Source of the DNA: Chalara sp. BL73
Taxonomy: Eukaryota > Ascomycota > Leotiomycetes > Helotiales
DNA length: 64,000 bases
NCBI GenBank assembly: GCA_918026815.1
Contig: CAKJVC010000042.1
Location: forward strand, 335,797 to 399,796
Direction of reading: 5' to 3'
The notes under the pieces were generated by a model. The model was not told the origin of the DNA and ran no database searches. It saw nothing but the letters and a program-made list of their open reading frames with translations. Below are positions 10,581-23,035 of the stretch, one piece after another (the stretch's first letter is position 1; each line of letters begins with the position of its first letter). Made by a program: the position numbers and the translations under genes.

Positions 10581-12506
10581 GACTAGCGCATTTATATAAT
10601 TCCGAAGTGGCGGTCTGTGGTCTTATATATACTTTTCACCAGCCGGAGTTTGCAACTTAGATAAGATCTGGCTCAAATAATGTTTTATTGCATTTTGGAT
10701 TTTGAAGAGGTTTTCAAAATAAAGAGTGAAATTTATATCAAAGGTAGCAGAAAATTGGACCTTGATGTGTTGTCGCCGCCAAATCATAAGCGCAGAGTGG
10801 TGATACGTTACCGGACCCTGAGATATGCATCATCCTTGTTGATACTTTATCTTTTATCGGCTTGCAGCAGCCTTTTAAGAGCATATATGGCTGTACCAGT
10901 AGACCAACTTCGCTTCACCGATATTCGTAGGTTTGTAATTTCAAGACAACCTGGAGCAACTGGCGGAATAAGCAGCATGCAGCTTTCTGGAGTAGGTTAA
11001 ATTCGTCATCCAGTGGGGCTATTTCCTACAAATAGTAGGCACGCGATCTCTTTCCGATAACTGAAGGATACAATTGAGAGGTATATGTGATATGTGAATA
11101 TTGACTTGAAGGTCTCTCATGGTAAAGTTGATGAAGTTAGGCAGTTGATTGGCTAGAGTATTATTTAAGCTCTCTAAGGTTAGTAAGGTTAGTGGGCGGG
11201 GCGAATAAACTCATAATTTCTTGCCTTCCTCGAATTCCGTCCCAACCTTTCAAAGATGGAGCCATATCCTCCCTATGAGTATCGTGATGGACGATTAACA
11301 ATTCCTACTACCCAAAGAATGGGCTTGTGAAGGGCCAGTGCGACGCATCCAATACTCGAATTCAAGTCATACTCGGCTGTACGATTAATGAGCTTCCTCA
11401 TAGCTAGCTCATTTTGTTCACGATAAATACCATTCTCGCCGTAGAAGTTACGGATCTCAAGATTTCTGGCACTACCCGGAGGAGAGTAGCATTAGAGCAG
11501 TAATTACAAGACCTTCACATACTTCCAGACCGCATAGGAGAGGATATCGGTGAACATCTGTGGAGGTAAAGAAGAAGTCGCATCTGCCCTGAAAACGGAT
11601 CGAGCTACCAAGAAGGAATATCACACAAGAATACTTTAGGTCCTAAAAAGCGGAGTAATGATCCATTCGGAACTGGGTAACAACAAGTCTCGATTCCATG
11701 CCCCCATATCGATCGGCAACAGGGCTGTGAAATTCCGTACAATGATCGAGAAAAAGATGGTTCGCTGACATGAGAACAATTTGAAGGTGTAGCCGTGCTA
11801 TATCTTACGTGAACTCTAGCAAAGTAAGGTTAAATAGTATTCCCTTAAAATTGTGTGGAGAGCTTAGCAACAATCCTAAACGACGCTGATTGGTGTTCCA
11901 TCACAGCGGCTTTTATCCATGAGCACACAAGCACGGGGTCCCTATAGTCTTGAATCCTATTGACAGGCCTCAATCTCCGGTTCGCCTCACGGCTTCTACG
12001 GAATGAGGCTGGTCAGGAGCCTCTCTCGGGTTTCGGATGACGCTGATTGGCTGCTTTTCGCGGCCGAACCATTTATTCAATGGACGATGTTTCTATGAGC
12101 CGCACACTCGATTTTCTGGTTTCTACAGCAAGGTTATGAAAGTATAGTCCCTTTGCACGGATCATATATTAGCTTGGTGGTCAAGGAATTGAGGCGCTGG
12201 GGCTCTTCCAAAGGTTCTATCCAATCCATCACTCCTGGAGGACAAGCAGAGAGATGCCAAAAATACTGGTGAGACCTAGAGAATTATATCTGAGAAACTG
12301 CAAAAGTATTTAAGATGTGCTTCGTTCCACAGATGGGATTCGGTTCACCATCATCAGTAGTTTTTCTATCCTACTTTCCTCTTTCCCTTCCTCTCCTCCT
12401 AATATAAGTATTAGGCAAATCTTTTCGTAAATTTCACACCATTTCCATCGGCGTAACTAGTTCTTTAAATGATATAATTTTCCAATCCCATCAAAACACC
12501 TCGACA
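10581..12506. other. Gene-empty stretch of about 1.9 kb
   Basis: Only short ORFs without family features. A repeated string GACGCTGATTGG occurs near 11882 and 12039 and contains an inverted CCAAT box in both copies. It may belong to upstream regulation of the secreted-protein gene that starts at 12507, but this is a guess. No RNA gene or transposon is recognised. Confidence 0.5.
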
Positions 12507-13328
12507 ATGCAATTCCGTGTAGCTTTGCTTGGTTTGCTCTTTGGGCTGACAAGCTTCGCATCAGCAACACCACTACCCACAGAAGGTCCCTCTACATCTG
12601 CTCTCGAGAGTGCACTTCTCCCACGAGCCGGTCCTGCCGTCGACAAAGGCAAAGGAAGGGCTAGCAGTCCGGCACCAACTTACGATGACAAGTATTTCAA
12701 CGACAAGAAGAATGCCGCCGATGCCGCGTAAGCTCTCTGCCACCAATTCCCATCAGCTCGCTAACGTAGCTTATCATTAAGGCGAACTATTTCTTAGATG
12801 CTGGCGGCAGCAAGAGGAAAATAGAGATGAACAAAAGATATGCTATTCGCAAAGACCATGTCAGTACAACTAGTGCACATGCGCGAATGGTCTCCGGCTT
12901 TTTAAGGCCGGCAGCAGGCGGCAAATGGACCTTCGCCGACGTCTACATGTACGAAGTCGTTATTACCCCAGACCAAAAGGCCGCTCTTAACCACAAAGCG
13001 TGGAGTGCCGCGAGAGTCAACAAGGATTATAAAGCGAAGGTCGTTGCTGGCCCGCTGAACAGAAGATGGGAAGTCGAGGACATCTTGAAGGACAATGGTA
13101 TGTTTTGTCTTGATAGGCTTTAATGCGCGTCAAGGATATCTAAATGAGCCATGCTGACTTGTCGAAACAGCTCAAAGCATTCTTGACAAGAAGCCAGATT
13201 ACTGCAAGAATGTCAAGATTCCCAAGCTTCCACAGGCACATACACAACCATTCACTGGTGCCGATAAGACCAAACAAACGAACTGCTTCTCGTTTGTTGA
13301 TGACTTTGAGAAACTGTTGAACGCCTAG
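12507..13328 (+). CDS. Small secreted protein of unknown function
   Basis: The N-terminus MQFRVALLGLLFGLTSFASA is a clear signal peptide with a likely cut after ASA. Best exon model: 12507-12727, 12811-13097, 13171-13328, giving 221 aa. The first intron is the uncertain point: the nearer acceptors at 12769 and 12781 run into a stop codon, while the CAG at 12808-12810 keeps the frame. The mature protein is rich in Lys, Asp and Ala, contains KWTFADVYMYEVVITPDQKA and ends with a segment holding two Cys (PDYCKNVKI, TNCFSFVDDF). I do not recognise the family. Size, secretion and Cys content fit an apoplastic or effector-like protein, but this is inference only. Confidence 0.65.
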
Positions 13329-14567
13329 ATGGGATTAATGGTCTGGCGATTTTGGGCCACATGGCTTTTGGCGCTTTGGAAAGTCATGCAAGGAGGGCAA
13401 AATGTGTTTTGGATGGCAGTCTAAAAAAAGAGGTCTAGCTATAGAGTGCCGAGACAGCATTTGGAGTCTGGAGTTTGGTTCTGGATTTGGCTTGGAATTT
13501 GGAGTCATGGGTTTGGAATTAAATATGGCTTTCAGCGATATAGCATGCAGATAGCAATGGAAATCGTACTTTTACATCGTCTGCTAGTTGAAAGGAAAAC
13601 TGGAATCGTGAGACACTAGCTCCTTGACGAAACATACAGACTATGCTCTTCTGAGAATAAAATTTGTGAATTATCCCAGCTCCCGCCTACCTGTGTTCTT
13701 CATTTTGCGGAAGTGGTACCTGAAGTGCAATGTGAATGGTCACATGACTGAGGACGTGATGCAGCAGCAGCAGCCTGCCTTTGATGAAGCTGGATTCTTC
13801 TAAATCAATTTGCGAAGATACTTAGTTTGCTAGTATGGCTCAGCAAGTACCAGGTGTCTTTAAAAGCTCTTCTTCCCGTCTACAAATGCCTGAAGGTTAT
13901 CCAAGCTTTTTCTCCATTCCATTCCTTAGAAAGGAGTGCTCCGAGTTTCATCTCCAGCCGCCAACCACCAAAATCTAGATTACACATACTAAAACATGAT
14001 GATTGAAAAAAAGGAAGTTATTCCAGAGTCCTCAGATCGCCGACACCTAGTTCATGCCACAATCTCATAACGCACATTCTTCATTTCTCCTCCCGGCAGT
14101 CGAAATGACCTCTACGTGGCGGCCCTCTTCAGCTCTCTCCACCACCACGCGCCTGGCGCGCTATTCAACAACTAGCAAATCAGTCCTCGTCATTTTGAAT
14201 CTGGAATTCCGCTTTAGCTTGAGCCTACAGAGACTGGGCCGCGCAGACGGGCCATAGTTTCGTCTTGGCAGAGTGGATCCACCAGTCAAGTAGATCTTCG
14301 TTTCTTGGTATGTATATCTTTCCCCTTTGGGGACCACGAAAAGGAGCCGCTCGCTCAATGGAGTGGCTGCTCCACGATTTGGCGGTCTAAGTCCCGTGTG
14401 CACTCCACGTTGGGAATGGAGGAAGAGTTCAACTGGCTCGTATCACTTAATTAAGATACTGCATTACACATTGCTCTATCGTGATCGAGGATGAGATATA
14501 TAGTTACCCTTATACCCAGAGGGTTTGGAATATACTCTCTTCGATATCAGTTATGGTAGTCCTGAAA
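13329..14567. other. Intergenic region before the subtilisin gene
   Basis: No gene is supported. A purine-rich stretch with repeated TTTGG/TTGGAGT strings lies at about 13450-13530. A longer version of the subtilisin ORF reaches back to 14481, but the residues before 14568 do not look like a signal peptide. Confidence 0.5.
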
Positions 14568-15907
14568 ATGCTTCCCAGAATTTTCTTGCCGCTCTTTGCC
14601 GCGGTTGCGGTGTTAGGTGCACCGCTTGCGCCTATCCTCGACTTGGGAGATATCATAGATCTCATTACCGATAACTTCATCGTTGTTTTGAATCCCTTGT
14701 CAGATTCTGAATTCTCAGACTTCCTCGCAGGCCGACACGCAGATATCGTCTCAAGTACAACATCAATATTCGATATTGGATCTTTCAAAGGCTTCAGCGG
14801 AATCTTCACTCGGTCACTGCTTGATATACTGGCCAGCCTTGCTTCTGTCAACTATATTGAACCTGTGACTCGGGTTAAAGCATCTGCTCTTACCTCTCGT
14901 ATGTTTCCATGATACCACACTTTTATGGATAAACATTGACTGGAATTTTTTAGAGGCGAACTCGCCATGGGGCCTTTCTCGTATCTCACACCGCCAACCT
15001 GGTGCTACCAATTACATCTATGACACCACAGCAGGCTCCGGAACTTATGCGTACATCATTGATACGGGGATCTATACGGGACACAGGGACTTTGGTGGTC
15101 GAGCTTCGTTTGGTGTAAACTTTGCCGGCGATGGGCAAAACACTGATGGAAATGGACATGGCACTCATGTTGCAGGCACCATTGGGAGTACGTGGTCTTC
15201 TTCTCATCCATAATGGACCACTAGATACTCCCCTTACGCTCACCATATAACCCCAACACACATACTAATCCTACGTAGGCGCAACTTACGGCGTAGCAAG
15301 GAAAACAAGTCTCATAGGTGTCAAAGTCCTTGACTCTTCAGGATCCGGCACCAGCACTGGCGTGATCTCCGGCATCCAATGGGCAGTCAACGATGCCAAG
15401 GCAAAGAAGCGTATCGGCAAAGCCGTCGCCAACATGTCCCTTGGAGGTGGCTACTCACGGGCAACCAATGATGCCGTGGCTGCAGCAACCTCGGCCGGCC
15501 TCTTCATGGGCGTCGCAGCCGGAAACGACAACCGGAACGCTATGATGAGCTCCCCTGCCTCCGAAGCCTCCGCCTGCACCGTGGGCGCCAGCACCAGAAA
15601 TGACGTCAAAGCCAGTTTTAGTAATTACGGCAGCGTGGTAGACATTTTTGCGCCAGGGACCGACATTATTAGTACGTGGATCACGGGGGATACGAGCACT
15701 AATACGATTTCGGGGACGAGCATGGCAACGCCACATATTGTAGGATTGGCGGCGTATTTATTGAGCTTGGAAGGAGGAGAGCCAGGAAAGCTGTGTGATA
15801 GAATCAAGACGTTGGCAACGAGTGGTGCGTTGAGCGGTGTCAGCGGGGGCTCGCCTGGGTTGTCGGGAACACCAAATAAGTTGGCTTATAACTGGAGTGG
15901 TTATTGA
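14568..15907 (+). CDS. Secreted subtilisin-like serine protease (S8, proteinase K type)
   Basis: Exons 14568-14898, 14954-15187 and 15279-15907 join in phase to 397 aa. Start chosen at 14568 because [20 protein letters not shown] is a good signal peptide. An I9-type propeptide follows ([20 protein letters not shown] to [13 protein letters not shown]), then the mature enzyme begins near [15 protein letters not shown]. The catalytic triad is visible: Asp in YIIDTGIY, His in [11 protein letters not shown] and Ser in [12 protein letters not shown]; the oxyanion Asn is in AAGNDNRNA. It is a secreted endopeptidase for protein nutrition or host penetration. The size is normal for the family, without a C-terminal extension. 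Confidence 0.95.
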
Positions 15908-16298
15908 ATCTAGATATGGAAGCACAGTCTTGTTAGTGAGACCATAGAGAGAAGTTCAAAAAGCATTCAGAAAGTATGATTGTAATTATCGAGGTTCATG
16001 GCTCTCGATAGTGGCTAAGTCTTAAATGTGAAACCAGTTTCTTAGAGGAAATATTCCCATAACTTTAGATATATAACAAATTTAATATACTAAATGGTAG
16101 ATTAAAAACGCGAACTTTTCGTGATAGCTAGTTGCTTGTATGTTTGCTTTTGTCTGATCCTAGCGATATGGAGGCGTGACTGAGATAGGGAAACAGTATA
16201 TCCATCCTTCAGAATGGCAAAGTCTCAGGAGATCCCTCCTTAGTGAAAAAAGCCGGCCACTACGAAGCTGCATCTAACAAAACGCCACCGATCCGTTC
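15908..16298. other. Convergent intergenic region
   Basis: AT-rich spacer between the stop codons of the protease and the GFA gene; nothing else seen. Confidence 0.5.
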
Positions 16299-16970
16299 TC
16301 AGGAACTCTCACTCCTATTCCAAGAAGGATGTCTCGGCAACCTCTCCCCCAAAACCGTCATATCCCCCTCCGTCACCAACTTCTGCACCCAGTCAACACC
16401 GTACTTCCAATAAAGATGGGCGTCAGGCCGCACGCCATCCACCTCCAAGCTGTCCCGATCCAGGCTCCCAAAGACCATATCTATCTTCCCGACATCCTCC
16501 CCCCATATCGCCGGATCCAAACACGCGAAGCTGATTCCCGTTCCGCACCTACTACAGAACGTCCGCCACGTATTCGGGCTCGAATTAAACGCTGTCACGA
16601 ACCCATCCAGGCTTTCGGGACGGTGCACGAATTCCTCAGCCGGGATGGATACGCGTTCTACGTCGACGATATTGGCACCTTCAGTACAGCCTGCACGAGC
16701 TGGGAATGGTTCTTTGGATTTGGGGAGGAAGAAGGTGATCCATGAGCGGGCACAAAGAATCCAGGATGGGAGGAGGGAGCCCGCTGCTTTGCGGCAGTCG
16801 TTGCAGTGGTCGAAAGTTATAGTCGGGAGGCGGTGGATTGGGTCGTCGGGAAGGAGTGGAGGTCGGTCTGCGAGGGGAGGGATGCGGATCTCGTAGCGCA
16901 CGGTGGAGCAGTAGCAGCCGCCTTTAAGGAGGAGGGCTTCTTTCGGGAGGGCTGACATTTTGGGGTTCAA
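16299..16970 (-). CDS. GFA / CENP-V domain zinc protein (glutathione-dependent formaldehyde-activating family)
   Basis: An intronless ORF of 223 codons. Zinc-binding cysteines are in GGCYCSTVRYE (CxC), FDHCNDCRKAAGS (CxxC) and FCSRCGTGISF (CxxC), in the order and spacing of the Mss4-like GFA fold. The family includes S-hydroxymethylglutathione synthase, but most fungal members have unknown substrates. The second Met (MSALPKE) is an equally good start. The tail contains DAHLYWKYGVDWVQ, a usual end of fungal GFA proteins. Confidence 0.9.
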   Translation of the reverse strand: MNPKMSALPKEALLLKGGCYCSTVRYEIRIPPLADRPPLLPDDPIHRLPTITFDHCNDCRKAAGSLLPSWILCARSWITFFLPKSKEPFPARAGCTEGANIVDVERVSIPAEEFVHRPESLDGFVTAFNSSPNTWRTFCSRCGTGISFACLDPAIWGEDVGKIDMVFGSLDRDSLEVDGVRPDAHLYWKYGVDWVQKLVTEGDMTVLGERLPRHPSWNRSESS

Positions 16971-18069
16971 GTTTGGTAACTCACTTGGAGCACTTTGTCT
17001 AAGATTCCTTTAACTTCGACGTTCTAGCGGCTCATGGCCTTAGATATGTAAGGTAGATCTTCGTATCTCTATCCCCGTCTCCTCATGGGCTCTTATAGTT
17101 TAAGCAGACAATCGCGGGGAAGGTAGAACTTTAAACTAGTGCCACTCAACCAGAACAGTGATGTCATTCTTGGCAACACAACAACGCAGTCAGAGTAGTA
17201 AGACCGGAAGGATGTATCGCCATTCCTGAGGCTCCATTGGACAGCCACTGGTTTCAGCAATAAGCGTTACAGCATCGATCTTGGCGAGTTTAGAGTTCAT
17301 GGCCATGTGACTTGAGGATGAACAAGAGGGAACAAGCAAGTTTAATCTGCGACCTTTGTTCAAACGAGGAGAGGAGCTTGCTGGCGCAGTTAGGCACAAG
17401 CTTAAGCTGAGTCCCCTGTGAAGTCTAACGACTCCATCTACCTGCGTTCTTGCTTCGTTCAGGGATGGCCACTGCCGAACCTCAACCCCCTCGCTTAGGG
17501 TAAATAAGGGGCGAATATTTAAGGTTAAATGAACTCCCACATCTTATCCGCTAGCCCTAATAGATATTGAAATGGGTTTTCAATCTTTCGTTTTCAGCCT
17601 TATTTCGACCCAAAGTGCTGGCACAATTCCCATTTGTTGGGAATGCCAATAACGGGATTGTGGGTTGTAAATAGGGCGACGATGACTGGATGGTTCATCT
17701 AGTCCAGACTCCTGATGGTCTTGGAATAGCTTCAATGATGCTGTTGAGCTCGATATGAGATTAGAGATTTTCGGTAGTTCAAACATATGGATTTTGCTGG
17801 TCTTGAATGGAGTTGAGGATACATACCGATAGCCACCCCGCCCCGGGTTGATGGAAGACTGAATACGTTTCGAAATCTCTAGAGATGATATATATCGTGA
17901 TTCCAGTCTCTCTAGCATTTCTTAATATTCACCATAAGAGAAGCCCATAGCTCAGGAGTTCGAAGCTATATTCTACATTCTGGCCTTGTCCTTCACGTTA
18001 GCCATCGATTCAAGACTCATCCCTCTCGCGGCTCGAATTTCTGCTTTCTCACCATTTGTATACTAAAAA
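16971..18069. other. Intergenic region with short unsupported ORFs
   Basis: Two minus-strand ORFs (17190-17540 and 17580-17918) have no family features. No element recognised. Confidence 0.5.
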
Positions 18070-18823
18070 ATGGTCATAATTTCAGCTTTCCTTCTGGCGC
18101 TATGCCTAGCTCTCCAATCGTCAGCAGCAACCGTTGACCCCAAAACCGGGATAACATTTGAGACCTTCCGCGCAACAAACGGCTACACTTTCGGTCTCGC
18201 GGTCCCGCCAACGCCAACCACGGACTTTATCGGGCAGCTCGTAAGTCACCCATGTCTCTCTTACCCGCCATTCCGCTCCCTCGGGCGCTAGAACACGAAC
18301 TGACAGGTCAGGTCGTACCCACCCCATCAGCAGGCTACGGCGGCATCTCCCTCGGCGGAGAAATGACAAATAGCCTGTTGATCGTAGCATGGACAAACGC
18401 AAACACAATCCGCTCCTCCTTCCGCTTCGCAACGTACTCCTCCCATCTCCCTTCACCAAGCATTCGCTAACCTGACGTAGCACCCACGCCCCCCCAACGG
18501 TCTACACCTCGCGCCCCAGCCTGCAGCTCTCTCCCATCACAAACGGGACATATATCAACAGCACGCATTTCAGCTACACCTTCCTCTGCACATCCTGCAT
18601 AACCAACGACTCGCTGACCTTCTCCCCCAACGCCTCAACAATCAGCCTTGGCTGGGCACGGAGCACTAACGCGGTGAACAACGCCGGCAGCGCAACCGGG
18701 GCGACGTTGCAGTTCCATAATGTGGGCCAGGCGATCTACACTTTGAACTTGACGGCGGCGAAGAATGCGAATTATAGTACGTGGGCAACGTGGGCTGTCA
18801 AGCCGGTTGTTTTGACGGGATGA
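18070..18823 (+). CDS. Secreted cellobiose-dehydrogenase-type cytochrome (DOMON) domain protein
   Basis: Exons 18070-18240, 18312-18433 and 18481-18823 join in phase to 211 aa. The signal peptide is MVIISAFLLALCLALQSSA. The rest is one CDH-cyt domain: GYGGISLGGEMTNSLLIVAW carries the Met expected as one haem ligand, and LQFHNVGQAIYTLNLTAAK the His expected as the other. One Cys pair is seen in FLCTSCITND. There is no flavin domain, cellulose-binding module or membrane anchor, so it is a stand-alone haem b domain. Such proteins may shuttle electrons to lytic polysaccharide monooxygenases; that role is inferred from family knowledge. Confidence 0.88.
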
Positions 18824-19484
18824 GAAGGGGCAAGGCAGGAACTGTGGTGCTGGCATGGCGAATTGGGGATTATTCTTGAGCAGTAACACGTGTAGGCGGT
18901 GTGTATCTAGGAATATCTGAAGACTCGTTTGAATTTAGCATTAAACCATAGGATCAAGTGACGTAATTAGTAGAGTGACTTAGTGTGGGGCTATGCTTGC
19001 TGAATAAGGTAATCTCAACGTGATCGAAGTACATTGCTTACGGGATATGCAGTTTCGATTCTTCAGAACAAATATCCAATAACTGGCAGGTTCAAAATCT
19101 CTTCCATGATTCATTATACATACACTTTTGTAGTCTGGGGTATCCTTCAAAACACGACCTGGAAATGCAGTCAAGATCTTTTCATGCCAAAATCCAAGCG
19201 CCGTGTTCAATGCCTTCAATATTCATCATGTTCGCTCTTTCCTTGATGCGTCTATTTTGTAACTTTACTTCATCATCTTGATCGATCTGCGTGATTGATG
19301 CAACACCAGCTGCAGCCTTTGCAGATATATCGGTTTCCACCGAATTAATACTCCCATCATTCAATCATGTCGTTCACTCTCTAAAGCAGCGTCTTGTATC
19401 ACAAAGTACTGTGGCATCCGTTTGTAGGGTTGACCCTGCCCAATGTGCTATGGCGGTTGCGTCCTCCTCAGGGGTATACAACCA
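18824..19484. other. Convergent intergenic region
   Basis: AT-rich spacer between two convergent stop codons, with no supported gene. Confidence 0.5.
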
Positions 19485-22400
19485 TCAGCGGAAGTCTCGC
19501 GTCAGCTTCCCTCTGATATCTGCCATCAAGTGATCAATGGTGTTCTCAGGCGATCCACCAACAGAATCATCGCTGACAGTAAGCTCAGCTGCCGGCTGGT
19601 CACCTTCAAGCTCAGCACGCGAAGCATGTGCAATCGAATCGCGCGATATCGACGCGTGCATAACACTTGGTGTCGGTGGTACTCCAGCATCCCCCTGTGC
19701 AACATAGTCATGTAAGCTACCCTGAGCAGGTAAGTCACTAAAACTACTTACATCAAATTTGAGAGGTATCTTCTTCACATATCCCATTGATTTGGGAGAG
19801 TCAACCCACGCAAGGATAAGAGCTTCCTCATCTGTTAGGCTCATATACGCCATGGCAAATGATTCCGATTTTGCGGTTAACTCTTTTGAAGTTGCAATCC
19901 TTCTAACATCCATCGGATTGGAGTTCAGGCTGGAGATTTGGTACAGATGACCTTTCTCGTTAACCATAGCGAGCTCTCGTCCGGAAGGCGAAAATGCAGC
20001 ACATTGAATCCGGCTTCCCAGGGTTCCTTGTCTCGCAGAGACTTGGGTCCTGATCTCACTTCTATGGTTATCCTTGGGCTGAATAAGTATTGGGGTGCCC
20101 GATTGAGTCCAAGTAGTGATACAGATCAGGTTTTCTTCTGTTCCTGAGCCACTTCCAGTTCGAAATATCGCCGAAGTTATACCATTATCTTCAGACTCAT
20201 GTAGAGCTACGCGGTATCTGCAAGTACTCAGTTCCTGAAAGGCCGGCCCCGAGAATGGAAAACGCGATTCATAAATTTGTATTACGCCATTTTTTGGACT
20301 TCTCGTCCCAGCAAGAAGTACAAGCCCATCATTAGAGAATGATAACGTATCAACAGGGGGACAGTCTCGGCAATCTTCATGGTGATGATGAAGCTGCTCT
20401 TCTCTTTCAGGCTCCGAATTAGTTGTTTTGAAGAATCGAACCAGTGAATTTTCAAACCCTACCACAACATAATTCTCTTTGGGGCAAATAGCGATACTCT
20501 TGCACCATGGCGATGTTGACATTTTATAATCAATTACTGGCACCGAGGGCTGAACGAGGTTGACAATACGAAGCTGCCACTGTATTAGCATAAAGTCATG
20601 TCAAATATAGCACTACTTACTGTCAACTTCTGGTCACGTGTCCCGATAATATAGGCTAGATGAACTTTTGTTACTGCTGCCAGAACACATGCGCTTTCGG
20701 TTGCAACTGCTCGCATAATAGTTGGAGGTGATGTACCAACATCTAGAATGTGTATTGATGGCTGAGTCCAGAAAAGTGCATAAGTTGAATTCTGTGAAAG
20801 GCAAACATTGACGGTCTTTCCACCTCTTCCACCTCTTGAAGTTTTCGATGAACTTATCAGACTTTTCAGTGAAATTTCTTCTAACCTTTGTGATTCGAGA
20901 GTAGTCGATGACAATGAGCTCGTATCACCCGAATGTTTATGTGATGATTCCTTCCTTGACCTGGTCAACTTTGAACGTGTGAACCAGCTTGATTTACTCT
21001 TGTCGGGTTGTGAGAGGACTGGAACAGTGCGGCTTCGAAGTGTCGGGACAGGCTCAAATGCGATATTTGAAGTTGTTCGTTCTATTCGAGGTTGCTGATG
21101 CACCTGCCGGGATCCTACAGTGTCAGGAGAGTAAGGTACTTCCATTACAGTCTCCGTTGTACTAGGAGGCTCCACAGCTTTAGAACTGTCTTGAGTGGGT
21201 CCATCACTACAAGTCAGGTTTTCAGAAGAGAACTCAGTTCTCGGCGTATCTAGTTTCTGTCGGAAACCTGGCGATCCTGGTGTAAGCAGAGATTGTGACA
21301 TTGAGCGAGATCGTTCCTCAGAAATAGATCCATGTAATCCCGAACGAGTCTGTGGTGGCGAAACTGGATCAATTTCTTGTGCCCGTTGACTTTGGTTGTT
21401 AATTATGTTGTTGTATCCTGGGCTGAATACTATGCCGCTTTCTGGTTTTGGTGGTCCGAGTAGAAACTGTGTGGGCAGGTGCCTTTCCACATTGATTGTG
21501 TCCGCATTGGATTCAAGAGGCTTTAATATGTCCCATGTATGCCTCGCTAGGGTGATCTCGCGCATCATTGTAACAGGTTTGTCGCAATGTTGGCATTTTG
21601 CATTCGGCGGTAGCTTAATCTCCGCGCCATCTCCTGTATCCTGCTGTAGTGCTTGTCAGTATTAATGCTTTATTTTCCACTGTTACAACAATAGATGGTC
21701 TCCACCGAACGCTCAGGGGCTGGTGTGGGAAGCACAAATGATGCACCTAGACATACTGAAAACTTGAGATTTTCTATATATCTCAGCTGAGAATCTCCAG
21801 CAAAATGGCATGCTCCACAATTCATCATGTAGACTTTAGGTCGTGGGGTCCTGTACTGGCCACTGGGATCGTCGAGAAGCGCGATATTTCTGGTAATTTC
21901 AGATATTCCGTGCATCATTTCTCTATCACTAACTCGGTGAACCACTTTCCTCTCTGCCAATCTCGCACATAGTGCGTCTAATGCGTCCATCTCGCTCTCA
22001 TCTCCTTGCGAAGCTGATGAGCTTCGCCTCACAAGACTCGGGGTATCAGGGAGGATCACCCGAAACATCTCGCTGAAAAATGATACCAATTCCATTTTCG
22101 ACAAGTGTGCGGGCATTTTAAGGTTCTCCAACGCATGTATAACAGCATTCCGTGTCCTTGCAGAAGAAGATTGAAGCCGGACATCGCGAGTTTCTCTGTT
22201 CACCTTATATTGTACTGACGCATTTACGACAAATATGGTCACGTCCCGGAGTGCCAGCAACTGTGATAGCCAGTCACTGCCACCAGAAAATCCATCCTGC
22301 GGCACAATCGTGGAGACATATTGCGATTGGAGGCATTCAGGAAGGGGATACTGTTGAACAATACGAGTTAGCATTCGGTCTCTAGATGTGTTCAAGGACT

Positions 22401-23035
22401 AAATAATATACCAATTCTTGCGCCACGTTTGGCAGCTCATACCGCAGTCGTGGAGGAAGTTGAAACGCGTTTGGGTCGTTTCGAAGAACATCTGTCACCT
22501 CCTTGCACACCAGGAAAAGAAATGATTTGTTGCCGGGATAACCATCATATATCCTCTCCAGCGATCGATGTACTCTTGCGAATCGTTCACGGCGGTCTTT
22601 GGCACGTAGGGTTGTTGGTGCTTTCGGGTGCAGAATGAGCAGTCTCAAGGCGGAGAGTAGCAGCTGCGCTAAATACTTGTCCCTTAGCGATTGCGCCTCC
22701 CAAAGACTCTCCCTTCCCTCCAAAACAATCTGAAGAACAAATTCTATCGATCGCAAAGTCACTTCCCAGCTAGCAATAAATCCAAGATACCATCCGACCT
22801 GCAAGCTCTCGGAGGGCAGAGTACATCTTTGAATTACGAAGATTGCGTTTAGTTGGGCCAGCAGCGTGATCACCAAGTGCTGATACGTCTCCTTGTCCCC
22901 CTCGGCATAGATTTTTTCAAGTGAGAACTTGCCCAGCAGCTCGAGGATGATGTCGTCGGTGTCGCTGCGCAAGGACAGCAGCCTGTACACGTTCCCCAAG
23001 CTCATGAAGAGGGACGACGAGGCCGGCGCCGCCAT
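19485..23035 (-). CDS. Large conserved fungal protein with helical N-terminus, Cys-pair motif and WD40-like C-terminus
   Basis: Four exons (minus): 22412-23035, about 21706-22350, about 20621-21643 and 19485-20579, close to 1,128 aa. The junction near 21644-21705 is the least certain (weak GTGGAG donor). The first 430 residues are helical. A zinc-ribbon-like set follows: NCGACHFAGD and, after the uncertain junction, KCQHCDKPV. A Ser/Pro-rich linker comes next. From about residue 640 there are beta-propeller-like blades: GKTVNVCLSQNSTYALFW, AYIIGTRDQKLT, SIAICPKENYVVVGFENSLV, TLSFSNDGLVLLAGT and QCAAFSPSGRELAMVNEKG. I do not recognise a named orthologue. A scaffold role is likely for such an architecture, but the function is unknown. 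Confidence 0.8.

Noticed and set aside
17190..17918. Two minus-strand ORFs of 116 and 112 codons
   Set aside because: No domain, no signal peptide and no plausible splice between them; base composition equals the surrounding spacer.
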